Origin: Niveispirillum cyanobacteriorum
GTDB taxonomy: Bacteria; Pseudomonadota; Alphaproteobacteria; Azospirillales; Azospirillaceae
Direction of reading: 5' to 3'
Length of the DNA: 64,000 nucleotides
Assembly: GCF_002868735.1 (NCBI RefSeq)
Contig: NZ_CP025612.1
Coordinates: 1,054,001-1,118,000 of the forward strand
Notes under the pieces: generated by a model
What the model was told of the DNA's origin: nothing
The model's input: the letters and a program-made list of their open reading frames with translations, nothing else
Databases searched by the model: none
Part shown: one piece after another, positions 53,972-63,675 of the stretch
Position numbering within the stretch: the stretch's first letter is position 1
How the letters are laid out: each line of letters starts with the position of its first letter
Position numbers and translations under genes: made by a program

Positions 53972-55237
53972 ATGCAGAATGTATCTGGGTTGCTCGGAGC
54001 AGCAGAACATTACCGACGAGACAAGCCGGAACGCCATGCCGTGATTCTCGACCTGTCCGGATTGCTGCATGTGGATGACCCGGTCTTTCGGCGTATGCTG
54101 CGCCAGTGGCTGGTGGGCGATGAAAAGCCGACGGCTGATCGCACTAACGTCATTCTGTTCGATACGGGCAAGGACAAACTTGTCCTGTCCATTCCCGACA
54201 GCTTGCTGACGGAGCGGCGCCAGGCGCTGGGACGCGTAGCGGAGGCCTTGGCATCCCATCACCGGGGGGAGTTGCGGACGGCATGGTTCGATCTGTCGCG
54301 GCGGGCTGATGACTTCGCCGATGCGGTGCGCGATCTGGTCGAACAAATGGGCAGCGAGCAATACCCGGATGCGCCCCCGGCGGCAGACGCCCTGGACAAG
54401 TTCATGGAGATGGAGCGCACGCTGCACGCGGTCGATCTCTCTTCCCTGCTGCGTGAACAGATCATTTTCCGGCTGGATGATGAGCAGGGGCTGGTCCCCG
54501 TGATGGTGGAACGGACGGTTTCCATCGAGGCGCTGGACCGGCTGTTCACCACGCATATGCGGCGTGAACCCTGGCTGTTTGATCAGGCCACCGCCTTGCT
54601 GGATCGCCGTATGCTTTATGACCTGCTGCGGGATGATGCCGTCCATGCCCTGCCCATCGCCATTAAGCTCCATGCCGCCACGGTGGCGGGAGAGGAATTC
54701 CGGGAGATGACGGCCCGCTTTCCGGCCCGGCTGCATGGCAAGCTGGTGGTGGAGATGCCCTTTCTGGAATGGGTCGCCGACCGGGAACTGTACCGTAAGG
54801 CCCTCAATCAGGCGCAGGCGGACGAGGTTGCGGTTGCCGTTGATCATATCCCGGCCTTGGCTCCATCGGATACTGAGCTGCCGGTGGTGGATTGGTATCG
54901 CATCCCCTGGCTGGGGGATGATGGGGCACCGGTGGACCTGTCCGGCGGGATCGCCTGGCTGGGTCCGATGGCCCGCACCCGTTGTATCCTGACGCGGTGC
55001 CGGGATGATCAGGCGCTGGAGGATGCCCGGACCCTGGGGTTCCGGTATGTCGAGGGGGCAGCGGCCACCCGCGCCTATCATGACGGGCTAAAGGTCGGTG
55101 ACGATCAGCGCCGGGAACGCACGGCACCCGGCAACGGCCCAAAGGATAAGGCAGGCGTAGAGCCGACGGAGGAGCCGGTCAAGCCATCCTCATGGTGGTC
55201 ACGGCTGTTCGGCGGTGGCGGCCGGTCCGGCAGCTGA
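53972..55237 (+). CDS. Unrecognised 421-residue protein, perhaps a degenerate EAL-like fold
   Basis: A TTG at 53963 is in frame, but the ATG at 53972 (MQNVSGLLGAAEHYRRD), with GAGGG about 10 bases before, is preferred. I do not recognise the family firmly. The middle, with 'LHAATVAGEEFREMTARFPARLHGKLVVEMPFLEWVADRELY', recalls the strand-E of EAL domains (lvlEitE), yet no EAL motif or metal ligands are present, so catalysis is unlikely. Residues 1-120 (HAVILDLSGLLHVDDPVFRRM, VILFDTGKDKLVL) look like a separate alpha/beta domain. The C-terminus is SSWWSRLFGGGG, possibly a membrane-touching helix. It converges, 3 bases apart, with the MotB-like gene, suggesting a shared function. Confidence 0.6.
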   Translation: MQNVSGLLGAAEHYRRDKPERHAVILDLSGLLHVDDPVFRRMLRQWLVGDEKPTADRTNVILFDTGKDKLVLSIPDSLLTERRQALGRVAEALASHHRGELRTAWFDLSRRADDFADAVRDLVEQMGSEQYPDAPPAADALDKFMEMERTLHAVDLSSLLREQIIFRLDDEQGLVPVMVERTVSIEALDRLFTTHMRREPWLFDQATALLDRRMLYDLLRDDAVHALPIAIKLHAATVAGEEFREMTARFPARLHGKLVVEMPFLEWVADRELYRKALNQAQADEVAVAVDHIPALAPSDTELPVVDWYRIPWLGDDGAPVDLSGGIAWLGPMARTRCILTRCRDDQALEDARTLGFRYVEGAAATRAYHDGLKVGDDQRRERTAPGNGPKDKAGVEPTEEPVKPSSWWSRLFGGGGRSGS

Positions 55238-55240
55238 GCC

Positions 55241-56092
55241 TTACCGCGTCGCTGCACTGGCAGTTACAGCATCGGTATCGACAACGATTTCCACGCGCCG
55301 GTTTTCCGCCCGCCGCGCTGGATCACCCGTCACCGGGCGGCTGTCGGCAAGGCCAAGGGCACCCAGCCGGGCGGACGGAATGCCCATGCCGGCGAGGGCG
55401 CGCACCACCGCTGCTGCGCGTGCCGCCGACAGTTCCCAGTTAGAGGGGAAGCGGATGGTGCTGATCGCCAGATCGTCGCTGTGCCCCTCCACCGTGATGC
55501 TGCCTGGCAGGCTAGCCAGCGACGGTGCCAGTGTGCGCAGCAGATTGATCGCCGCCGGCTGCAATGTCGCGGAACCCGACGCGAACAGGATGCGCTCCCG
55601 CACCACGATGGTTACCTTGCGGTCCGTGGCGCTGATATCGACCTCCGGCGGAAGGCCCAGCGCCTCCAGCCGATCCAGCCATTGTTTGTTGCCGGGTGTC
55701 AGCGACGGGGGGGCTGGCAGGGCGGGCGATGTCGGTATGGAAGGTGCGGGCGCTGCGGCGCGGGCGAGTTCAGGCGGCGTCTGAACGGGTGGTGCCTGAG
55801 CCGTGACTTCTGGTTGCAACGCCGCTGTCACTGCCGTTGCTGCTGCACGTTCCGCCTCATTGGGGGCGGCAAGGCGGCCATCCATCCCCATAATAGCCAG
55901 CATGCCCAGGAACACGGTCATCAACACCGTGACCATGTCCATGTAGCTGATGACCCATTCCTCGCTCTCTTCTGCTGGTTCGGCGGAGCGGACGCTGGCG
56001 CTGCGGTTCCAGCGGGCCGCGACGCGCGCCCGGTCGGCGGCATCCCGGCGAGGGGCGGCTGCGACAGGGCGGCGTTCCGGCTCAGCGGCCAC
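55241..56092 (-). CDS. MotB-like stator protein with OmpA peptidoglycan-binding domain
   Basis: About 283 residues. ATGs at 56113 and 56107 exist, but GAGGAGG sits 7 bases before a GTG at 56092, which overlaps the MotA-like stop by 11 bases. A basic N-terminus precedes one membrane helix WVISYMDMVTVLMTVFLGML, whose Asp matches the ion-carrying Asp of MotB/PomB. A Pro/Ala-rich linker leads to an OmpA-like domain (ILFASGSATLQP, TVEGHSDDL, NWELSAARAAAVVRAL, RRAENRRVEIVV). It should pair with the MotA-like protein into an ion-driven stator. No flagellar genes are nearby. Confidence 0.85.
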   Translation of the reverse strand: MAAEPERRPVAAAPRRDAADRARVAARWNRSASVRSAEPAEESEEWVISYMDMVTVLMTVFLGMLAIMGMDGRLAAPNEAERAAATAVTAALQPEVTAQAPPVQTPPELARAAAPAPSIPTSPALPAPPSLTPGNKQWLDRLEALGLPPEVDISATDRKVTIVVRERILFASGSATLQPAAINLLRTLAPSLASLPGSITVEGHSDDLAISTIRFPSNWELSAARAAAVVRALAGMGIPSARLGALGLADSRPVTGDPARRAENRRVEIVVDTDAVTASAATR

Positions 56093-56876
56093 GGCCCGCC
56101 TCCTCATGCACATCCATCAGGTAGGTGGCGAGCGTTTCCTGAATGACCGAGGGGGACCGGTTAAGGTGGGCCAGAACCACCCCTTCCAGCAGGATGTTCA
56201 GTTGCGCCACATGCTCTGTTGTCCGCTGTTCAAGCTTTATGGCCAGCGGCTTGAAAACCAGATTGGCCAGGATCAGCCCATAGAGTGTGGCCAGCATCGC
56301 AATGGCCATCGACGATCCGATCAGGCCGATATCGCCGCCGCCCAGTTGCTTCAACATGCCGACCATGCCGGCCAGCGTGCCCAGCAGGCCGAAGGCTGGG
56401 GCGAACGAGGCCAGCACCCGGAAGAACCGCGACTGCGCCTGTTCAGCCTCCGCCTGTTTCTGGATGCGCCAGTTCATGACATGCATAAGGTCGTCCAGGG
56501 ATGCACCATCGACCACCATCTGCAGGCCCAGCTTCAGAAAGGGGCTGCCTACCTTGCGCACGCGTTCATCGGCGGCGGCGATCTGCTTGCCATAAAGCAG
56601 CTTGGACACATCCAGCAGGTCCGCAACCTCCCGTTCCAGCCCCCCCGTTCCCCGAAAGACGGCGGCGATGGCGGACAGGGCGGCCCGGATCTCATCACCC
56701 CGGAAGGCCAGCAGCGCCACGCAGATCACACCGCCGCCGACGATGACCAGCCCTTCCTCGTTATAGAAGAAGCTGGCATCGCCGCTGGCATGGGTCACGA
56801 ACCAGAGAAGGCCGATCGTGGCGAGAATGCCCAGAACGGATGTCAGGATGAAACGGGAAGAACCTGAACGGGCCAT
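56082..56876 (-). CDS. MotA-like stator/proton-channel protein
   Basis: About 264 residues starting at ATG 56876 (MARSGSSRFILTSVLGI). Four membrane helices are visible: two at the N-terminus (residues ~8-27 and ~42-60), a cytoplasmic region, then two near ~165-185 and ~200-225. FAPAFGLLGTLAGMVGML and AMLATLYGLILANLVFKP carry the conserved Pro-Gly elements of MotA/PomA. The cytoplasmic loop has charged residues (RGDEIRAALSAI, DERVRKVGSPF) like those that meet FliG. It lies 70 bases after atpG on the same strand, so it may be on the N-ATPase transcript. TolQ/ExbB is less likely given the four helices. Confidence 0.85.
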   Translation of the reverse strand: MARSGSSRFILTSVLGILATIGLLWFVTHASGDASFFYNEEGLVIVGGGVICVALLAFRGDEIRAALSAIAAVFRGTGGLEREVADLLDVSKLLYGKQIAAADERVRKVGSPFLKLGLQMVVDGASLDDLMHVMNWRIQKQAEAEQAQSRFFRVLASFAPAFGLLGTLAGMVGMLKQLGGGDIGLIGSSMAIAMLATLYGLILANLVFKPLAIKLEQRTTEHVAQLNILLEGVVLAHLNRSPSVIQETLATYLMDVHEEAGRGR

Positions 56877-56946
56877 CAGAGAGAAACCATAAAAATTTAT
56901 CTGCTGAATGAATATCACCGTATGCGATCAGCAACCATGATTCATC

Positions 56947-57705
56947 TCAATGTTGTATAATCCGCCGACCGGCCCAAAGATCGGCAATCTCCTGGCTGAT
57001 ACCGTCCTGGCGCGCCATGGAGAGTTGTACCGACAGCGACGCGCAACGGTCGCGGATACGTTCCCTGGCCCCTGTCAGGGTTGCCAGTCGGGCCATCTGT
57101 TCCGCGATATGATTGGCCAACAGCAGCCGCAGCAGCTGCGCCACGCGGTCCTGCCGACCTGCGGCGGCCAGCAGTGCCGGACCCGGCATCTGTGTCAGCA
57201 GGTCATGGCGGCCCGTCCGGCGCGGGAGCGGCGGCAGATCGGTCCGCACAATCTCATTTCCCTGCGGCGACAGCACGGCGATGCTGGCGCTGGCGGGGAG
57301 TGTATCGGCCAGCGACGCGGCCAGGGCCGGCAATGCCTCAACGCTGGTCGATGCCGCCCTGACCTCTCCCACAGGCCAGCGCCGGGCGCACAAGGCGGCC
57401 TCCGTGCGCGTGCCGACAACCAACGGGCACCACCCGTCGGGTATCGCTGCCGCGATGCGACCGGCAAGTCCGCCGGTGAAGCCGCCATCAGGTCCCAATA
57501 CCAGCGTCACCACGCCTTCTGTCGCTGCTGGTTCGGGGTGCAGCAGGGCTATGACCTGCGCCGCCTCACCCGCATAGGCGTCAAGCGCGGGCAGAAGGGA
57601 CAAGGCCTTCTGCTGCTTGGCCGCCGTCAGGGACCGCAGCGCCTCCACCACACCCAGAAGGGCGTTCAGCGTTGAAAGCCGGTATTGAAGGGCAGCCACG
57701 CTCAT
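56947..57705 (-). CDS. atpG: N-ATPase gamma-type subunit
   Basis: A 252-residue central-stalk subunit of the N-type ATP synthase. It begins MSVAALQYRLSTLNALLGVVEALRSLTAAKQQKAL, the N-terminal coiled coil of gamma, and ends with the matching C-terminal helix (LTGARERIRDRCASLSVQLSMARQDGISQEIADL). It is shorter and more diverged than classic AtpG, as expected of N-ATPases. It overlaps atpA by 4 bases and is the last gene of the operon. A MotA-like gene follows 70 bases on. Confidence 0.9.
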   Translation of the reverse strand: MSVAALQYRLSTLNALLGVVEALRSLTAAKQQKALSLLPALDAYAGEAAQVIALLHPEPAATEGVVTLVLGPDGGFTGGLAGRIAAAIPDGWCPLVVGTRTEAALCARRWPVGEVRAASTSVEALPALAASLADTLPASASIAVLSPQGNEIVRTDLPPLPRRTGRHDLLTQMPGPALLAAAGRQDRVAQLLRLLLANHIAEQMARLATLTGARERIRDRCASLSVQLSMARQDGISQEIADLWAGRRIIQH

Positions 57706-59180
57706 TCGGCGGCGTCCTTGGCCTTGGCGATGATGCGGCGCAGGGCTTCCAGGTCGGTCGGGTCCGTGCCGTCCACATGGGCCGCGATGGCATCGCGCAC
57801 CCGTTCCACAGCGGTCAGGTCCAGCCCATCCGTCAGGTTCTCGTCATGGGCCAGCAGCAGGGCCACTTCCGCGCCTAAGCTGCGGGGTCGGCCCTGGCGC
57901 TGTGCCAGCAGCAGGCGCAGCCGTCGCCCCCGTTCCACGGTCTGGCGCGTGCGTTCATCCACCAGCCCGCCAAAGCGGGTGAAGGCCTCCAGTTCCAGAA
58001 ACTGCGCATATTCCAGCTTCAGCTGTTCAGCCAGTTGCCGCAGCACCTTGGGCTGGGTCCGCGCCCCTACCCGGCTGACGGACCGGCCAACATCCACGGC
58101 GGGGCGTTGGCCCGACTGGAACTGTCTGGCATCCAGAACGATCTGCCCGTCGGTGATGGAAATCAGATTGGTGGGGATATAGGCGGACAGGTTGCCCGCT
58201 TGCGTCTCCACCACCGGCAGGCAGGTGAGCGATCCGCCGCCCGCCGCCGGTGAAAGTTTCGCCGACCGTTCCAGCAGGCGCGCATGCAGATGGAAAATAT
58301 CACCGGGAAAGGCCTCGCGCCCCGGCGGGCGTTGCAGCAGCAGGCTGATCTGACGGTGCATGGCGGCATGCTTCGACAGATCGTCCAGCACCAGCAGGGC
58401 ATGCCGGCCCGTGTCACGGAAGAACTCTGCCATGGTCATAGCCGCGAAGGGGGCGATCCACTGCAATCCAGGTGCTGCATCGGGTGCAGCGACAACGACA
58501 ATGGCGCGCTCCATCAACCCCGCCATCTTCAGGCTGATGATGACATCGGCGACGGCGGAAGCCCGCTGCCCGATGGCGCAGTAGATGGGGACGATGTTGG
58601 TTCGCGCCTGCGCCAGCATGGCATCGACAGCGATACTGGTTTTCCCGGTGGCCCGGTCGCCCACGATCAGTTCACGCTGCCCGCGCCCGATCGGGTACAG
58701 GGCGTCGATGATGGTGGTGCCGGTCGGCATTGTCTCGGCCACGGTGCCACGGTCGGTCACGGCGGGGGCCGCCCGTTCGACCGGGTCCATGCGGTCGGGC
58801 ACGGGGTCCGGCCCGCCGTCAAGCACCCGGCCCATCGGATCGATGACCCGGCCCAGAAGCCCGTTTCCCACCGGCACGCGCAGAACGCCCCCTGCCACGG
58901 ACACGGGATCGCCGGCCTTGATGGCATTGCCATCGCCCAGCAGCAGACAGCCCAGCCGGTCCTGATCCAGGTCCAGTACCAGACCGGGCACGCCGCCCGG
59001 CAGGATCAGCATGCCGTCCGCCGACGCATTCTCCAGCCCGCTGATCAGGGCGATGCCGTCACCAATATGGCTCACACGACCGCGTTGCCGCCAGCCGGGC
59101 GGCGGCAGCGGATCGGCAACCAGCCGGTTCCGCTGTCGGCCCGTCCATTCCGTCAATGCCAGGGAGAGTGTGCCGGTCAT
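57702..59180 (-). CDS. atpA: N-ATPase alpha subunit
   Basis: A 492-residue nucleotide-binding subunit of F1. Walker A is GDRATGKTS near residue 168, and 'VYCAIGQRASAVADV' and 'HALLVLDDLSKHA' (Walker B region) follow; 'PPGREAFPGDIFHLHARLLERSAKL' and 'YIPTNLISITDGQI' are universal in AtpA. It is slightly shorter than standard alpha. It overlaps atpF and atpG by 4 bases each. Alpha binds nucleotide mostly for regulation; catalysis is at alpha/beta interfaces. Confidence 0.95.
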   Translation of the reverse strand: MTGTLSLALTEWTGRQRNRLVADPLPPPGWRQRGRVSHIGDGIALISGLENASADGMLILPGGVPGLVLDLDQDRLGCLLLGDGNAIKAGDPVSVAGGVLRVPVGNGLLGRVIDPMGRVLDGGPDPVPDRMDPVERAAPAVTDRGTVAETMPTGTTIIDALYPIGRGQRELIVGDRATGKTSIAVDAMLAQARTNIVPIYCAIGQRASAVADVIISLKMAGLMERAIVVVAAPDAAPGLQWIAPFAAMTMAEFFRDTGRHALLVLDDLSKHAAMHRQISLLLQRPPGREAFPGDIFHLHARLLERSAKLSPAAGGGSLTCLPVVETQAGNLSAYIPTNLISITDGQIVLDARQFQSGQRPAVDVGRSVSRVGARTQPKVLRQLAEQLKLEYAQFLELEAFTRFGGLVDERTRQTVERGRRLRLLLAQRQGRPRSLGAEVALLLAHDENLTDGLDLTAVERVRDAIAAHVDGTDPTDLEALRRIIAKAKDAAE

Positions 59181-59893
59181 GCTTGCAGCCCCTCACGCGC
59201 CGCCGTCAGCGCAGCGCGCCAACTATGCTCGATAAGGTTATGGGGCGCGGACAGTTCCACCCCGGCGATCAGGTCAGGATCGACCACCCATTCCACCCGG
59301 TCCGGTGGCAGTAAGGACAGCAGCGCCTGATGCCGTTCCTCCGGCCAAGGGCGGGCAATGGTGAGGGTTATCGCTCCATCCAGGCCCAGCAGTGCCGCCT
59401 TCTGGTCGGGCTGCATACCCGCCAGTTCGGTGATCAGGGCAGTGGCGAAGACTTGATCCGCCACATCCGGCTGCGCATCGGTCAGCAGACGCGTTGTGAG
59501 GGTCACGGCCAATTCGCCCGCCCGCACGGTCAGCTCCGCTTCGGCCTGTCGCCGTTCTGAGTTGATCCGGTCGGCTGCCGCCTGCCGCAACGCGTCCGCC
59601 GATTGCCGTGCGGCATCCAGGATGCGCCGCCGCTCCGCCTCTGCCGCCTCATGGGCCTCGGCCCGAAGGCGGGCGGCATCGCTGGCAAGGGCGACCCGGT
59701 CGGCCGCGACGGCATCCCGCGCCGCCTGTGTCTCGGCCAGGGCGCCTTCGGCGTCCCGCCGCCTTGCCGTTTGCGCTGCCTCCCGCCGGTCGATGGCGGC
59801 CAGCACAGGCCGGAACAGGAACCGCCGCAACAACAGGACAAGTGCCAGGAAGTTGACCAACTGCAACGCCAGTGTCGTCGGGTCCAGATGCAT
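59177..59893 (-). CDS. atpF: N-ATPase b subunit, long form
   Basis: A 238-residue peripheral-stalk subunit. One membrane helix at the N-terminus (LALQLVNFLALVLLLRRFLF) is followed by a long Ala/Arg/Glu-rich coiled coil (to about residue 130). The C-terminal ~100 residues (VTLTTRLLTDAQPDVADQVFA onward) resemble the delta subunit's end. N-ATPase operons lack a separate delta gene, so this fused form probably does both jobs. It is 4 bases after atpE and overlaps atpA by 4. Confidence 0.92.
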   Translation of the reverse strand: MHLDPTTLALQLVNFLALVLLLRRFLFRPVLAAIDRREAAQTARRRDAEGALAETQAARDAVAADRVALASDAARLRAEAHEAAEAERRRILDAARQSADALRQAAADRINSERRQAEAELTVRAGELAVTLTTRLLTDAQPDVADQVFATALITELAGMQPDQKAALLGLDGAITLTIARPWPEERHQALLSLLPPDRVEWVVDPDLIAGVELSAPHNLIEHSWRAALTAAREGLQA

Positions 59894-59897
59894 GGCG

Positions 59898-60140
59898 TCA
59901 GCCCACGAACGGATTGGCGAACAGCACCAGCAGGGCGATCACCAGGCAATAGATGGCCGTCGTTTCGATCATCGCCAGCCCCACGAACAGGGTCCGGGAA
60001 ATGGTGTTGGCGGCATCGGGCTGGCGGGCGATGGCGTCCAGGGCGGCGGCAACCGCCCGTCCTTCCGCCAGGGCGGGGCCGATGGCACCGAAGCTGACGG
60101 CCAGGGCGGCGGCCAGGATACTGATCATCTCAATGGTCAT
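59898..60140 (-). CDS. atpE: N-ATPase c subunit (rotor ring)
   Basis: An 80-residue two-helix protein starting at 60140 (MTIEMISILAAALAVSFGAI), 4 bases past the atpB stop. The loop ARQPDAAN is canonical. Ion site: a Glu in helix 1 (GPALAEGR) sits where Na+-type rings have Gln (GVGQG), while helix 2 has MIETTAIYCLVIALL with the essential Glu, a Thr and a Tyr. Two acidic residues per site is the known N-ATPase pattern; in one studied case (Burkholderia) it was linked to proton rather than sodium use. So ion specificity here cannot be assumed to be Na+. Confidence 0.95.
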   Translation of the reverse strand: MTIEMISILAAALAVSFGAIGPALAEGRAVAAALDAIARQPDAANTISRTLFVGLAMIETTAIYCLVIALLVLFANPFVG

Positions 60141-60144
60141 GGGG

Positions 60145-60822
60145 TCAGCCCTTCTCAATAGAACCGATGGCTCCGCCAATAAAGACGGCGGCCAGAATGG
60201 TGAAAATGTAGGCCTGGATCAGGCCCAGCAGCGCCTCCAACGCCATCAACGGCACCGGCACCAGGAACCCCGCCAGCGACAGCACAATGGCGATGACGAA
60301 TTCCCCGCTCATCACATTCCCGAACAGGCGCAATATCAGCGACAGGGTGCGGGTCAGTTCCGACAGCAGGTTCAAAGGCAGCATCCACCAGCGCGGATGC
60401 GCAAAGCTGCCCAGATAGGCGCGCCAGCCGCGACGGTAAACGCCCAGCACATGCACCGACCCGAACACGGCCAGACCCAGGGCGATGGCCGTTTCCAGAT
60501 GCGCCGTCGGTGCCCCCAGACCCGGTACCAGCCCCATCAGGTTGGCGGTCGCGATGAACAGGAACAGCCCGCCCAGCAGCGGCACAAAGGGGCGGCTGTC
60601 GGTCTGCATGACCTGATCCAGCTCAGCGCGCAGCAGATCGACAATGGCCTCAATGGCCGTACCCAGCCGCCCCGCCCGTTCGGTGGCAACGCGGGCCGAC
60701 AGGCCGATCCCTACAAGCGTCAGCAACAGGCTGCACAGCAGGGCATGGAGTACAGGCCAGGTGATGGGGAAAGGACCCAGGGCAAAGGCAATCGGCGCGT
60801 CGAAAGGGGCTGAAAGCTCCAT
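60145..60822 (-). CDS. atpB: N-ATPase a subunit
   Basis: A 225-residue membrane subunit forming the ion half-channels. It starts at 60822 (MELSAPFDAPIAFALGPFPI), where ATG overlaps the atpR stop. The essential Arg is in SLILRLFGNVMSGE, preceded by LPLNLLSELTRTLS. The C-terminal helix has MALEALLGLIQAYIFTILAAVFI with the Gln/Tyr seen in other a subunits. Five or more helices are predicted, with the N-terminal part shorter than in standard F-type a subunits. Confidence 0.94.
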   Translation of the reverse strand: MELSAPFDAPIAFALGPFPITWPVLHALLCSLLLTLVGIGLSARVATERAGRLGTAIEAIVDLLRAELDQVMQTDSRPFVPLLGGLFLFIATANLMGLVPGLGAPTAHLETAIALGLAVFGSVHVLGVYRRGWRAYLGSFAHPRWWMLPLNLLSELTRTLSLILRLFGNVMSGEFVIAIVLSLAGFLVPVPLMALEALLGLIQAYIFTILAAVFIGGAIGSIEKG

Positions 60823-61094
60823 CACGCCCTCCCATATCGCCGTATCAGTGGGGGGCGCACCAGCAGAAAGCCAGCCAGGACCGCCAACAGCGGCAGGGCG
60901 CCCCCGATCAGCACCACCCCCAGCAGTGTCGCGGCGACACCGCCCAGGCGTCCAAGATGCAAGGCCGCCGCTGCCATTGCCTGCCCGGTTGCGTAAAGGC
61001 GCGTGTTCAGCGCCAGCAGGCGGAAGAACAGCCAACCCAGGCCGGCCCCTGCGACCAGGCCAAGGGCCGCCCCGATCCAGGTTTCAGTCATCAT
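60822..61094 (-). CDS. atpR: N-ATPase AtpR membrane subunit
   Basis: About 90 residues, three hydrophobic helices. The start is at 61094 or 61091 (adjacent ATGs after GAGGGG) and overlaps the atpQ stop by about 11 bases. It carries GAALGLVAGAGLGWLFFRLL, then LGVVLIGGALPLLAVLAGFLLV and a basic end. AtpR is specific to N-ATPases and is thought to supply helper Arg residues to AtpQ and the ring during assembly. Family recognition rests on size, topology and position. Confidence 0.88.
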   Translation of the reverse strand: MMTETWIGAALGLVAGAGLGWLFFRLLALNTRLYATGQAMAAAALHLGRLGGVAATLLGVVLIGGALPLLAVLAGFLLVRPPLIRRYGRA

Positions 61095-61358
61095 GATGCC
61101 CCTCATCAATACGCCGCCATGCCGCCCAGCAGCCCACGAACACGCCGGTGAACAGCAGCGATAATGTCCAGAACCGGCCATCGCTCGTCCGATCCAGCCA
61201 GCGGCCCAGGAACAGGCCCGCAAGCGGCGGCAGGACAATCAGCCAGCCCAAGGTGCCGATCAGCGCCAGGGTCGCCCCTGTCCCGCGCCGTTTCTCCGCC
61301 ACCGCCCGGTCCTGGTCGCGTTGCGCGCGGCGGATCGGGTCGATGAGATCGGGGTCGC

Positions 61359-61362
<4 letters not shown>
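61084..61362 (-). CDS. atpQ: N-ATPase AtpQ (AtpI-like) subunit
   Basis: A 92-residue protein with a charged N-terminus (IRRAQRDQDRAVAEKRRG) and two helices (LALIGTLGWLIVLPPLAGLFLG and LLFTGVFVGCWAAWRRI), the AtpI-like layout. The acidic/His tail DEGHHDD could bind divalent ions. It overlaps atpC and atpR by 4 and 11 bases. AtpI relatives help insert the c ring. Confidence 0.88.
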
Positions 61363-63409
<2,047 letters not shown>

Positions 63410-63665
63410 ACAAGCGATCGAGGTTCACGGAAGAGTAGTTCATCGGCGTGCTGCATGACCGGGAGGCCGGCGGTACGGGATCAGTTCGGCTACGTGCTAC
63501 GCATGGAAGGAGAGGTGCGGCGGCAACGTCCATTGGTCGCTCGATTTCGTGCGCGATCAGATGGCGGCCGGCCAGCGGTTCCGTGTCCTCAACGTCATCA
63601 ACGATGTGACCAAGCAGTGCCTCGCGACGATCTCCGACACGACGCACGCGGGAACCGCAAGGGGG
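63410..63665 (+). pseudogene. IS3-family transposase remnant
   Basis: The plus strand at ~63413-63475 reads KRSRFTEE-stop-FIGVLHDREAG, the start of an IS3 OrfA in which the usual Gln codon has become TAG. After an internal deletion, 63522-63665 reads GNVHWSLDFVRDQMAAGQRF, then RVLNVINDVTKQCLATISDT, the first catalytic Asp region of OrfB. Neither helix-turn-helix nor the remaining DDE residues survive. Different IS3 group from the element at 29408 (WSLDFV rather than WQTDFTYL). Confidence 0.78.
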
Positions 63666-63675
63666 CGGGGGGCCG

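Noticed and set aside
56082-56876. TolQ/ExbB assignment for the MotA-like protein
   Set aside because: TolQ/ExbB have three helices; this protein shows four with MotA-type Pro-Gly motifs, and its partner has a MotB-like OmpA domain.
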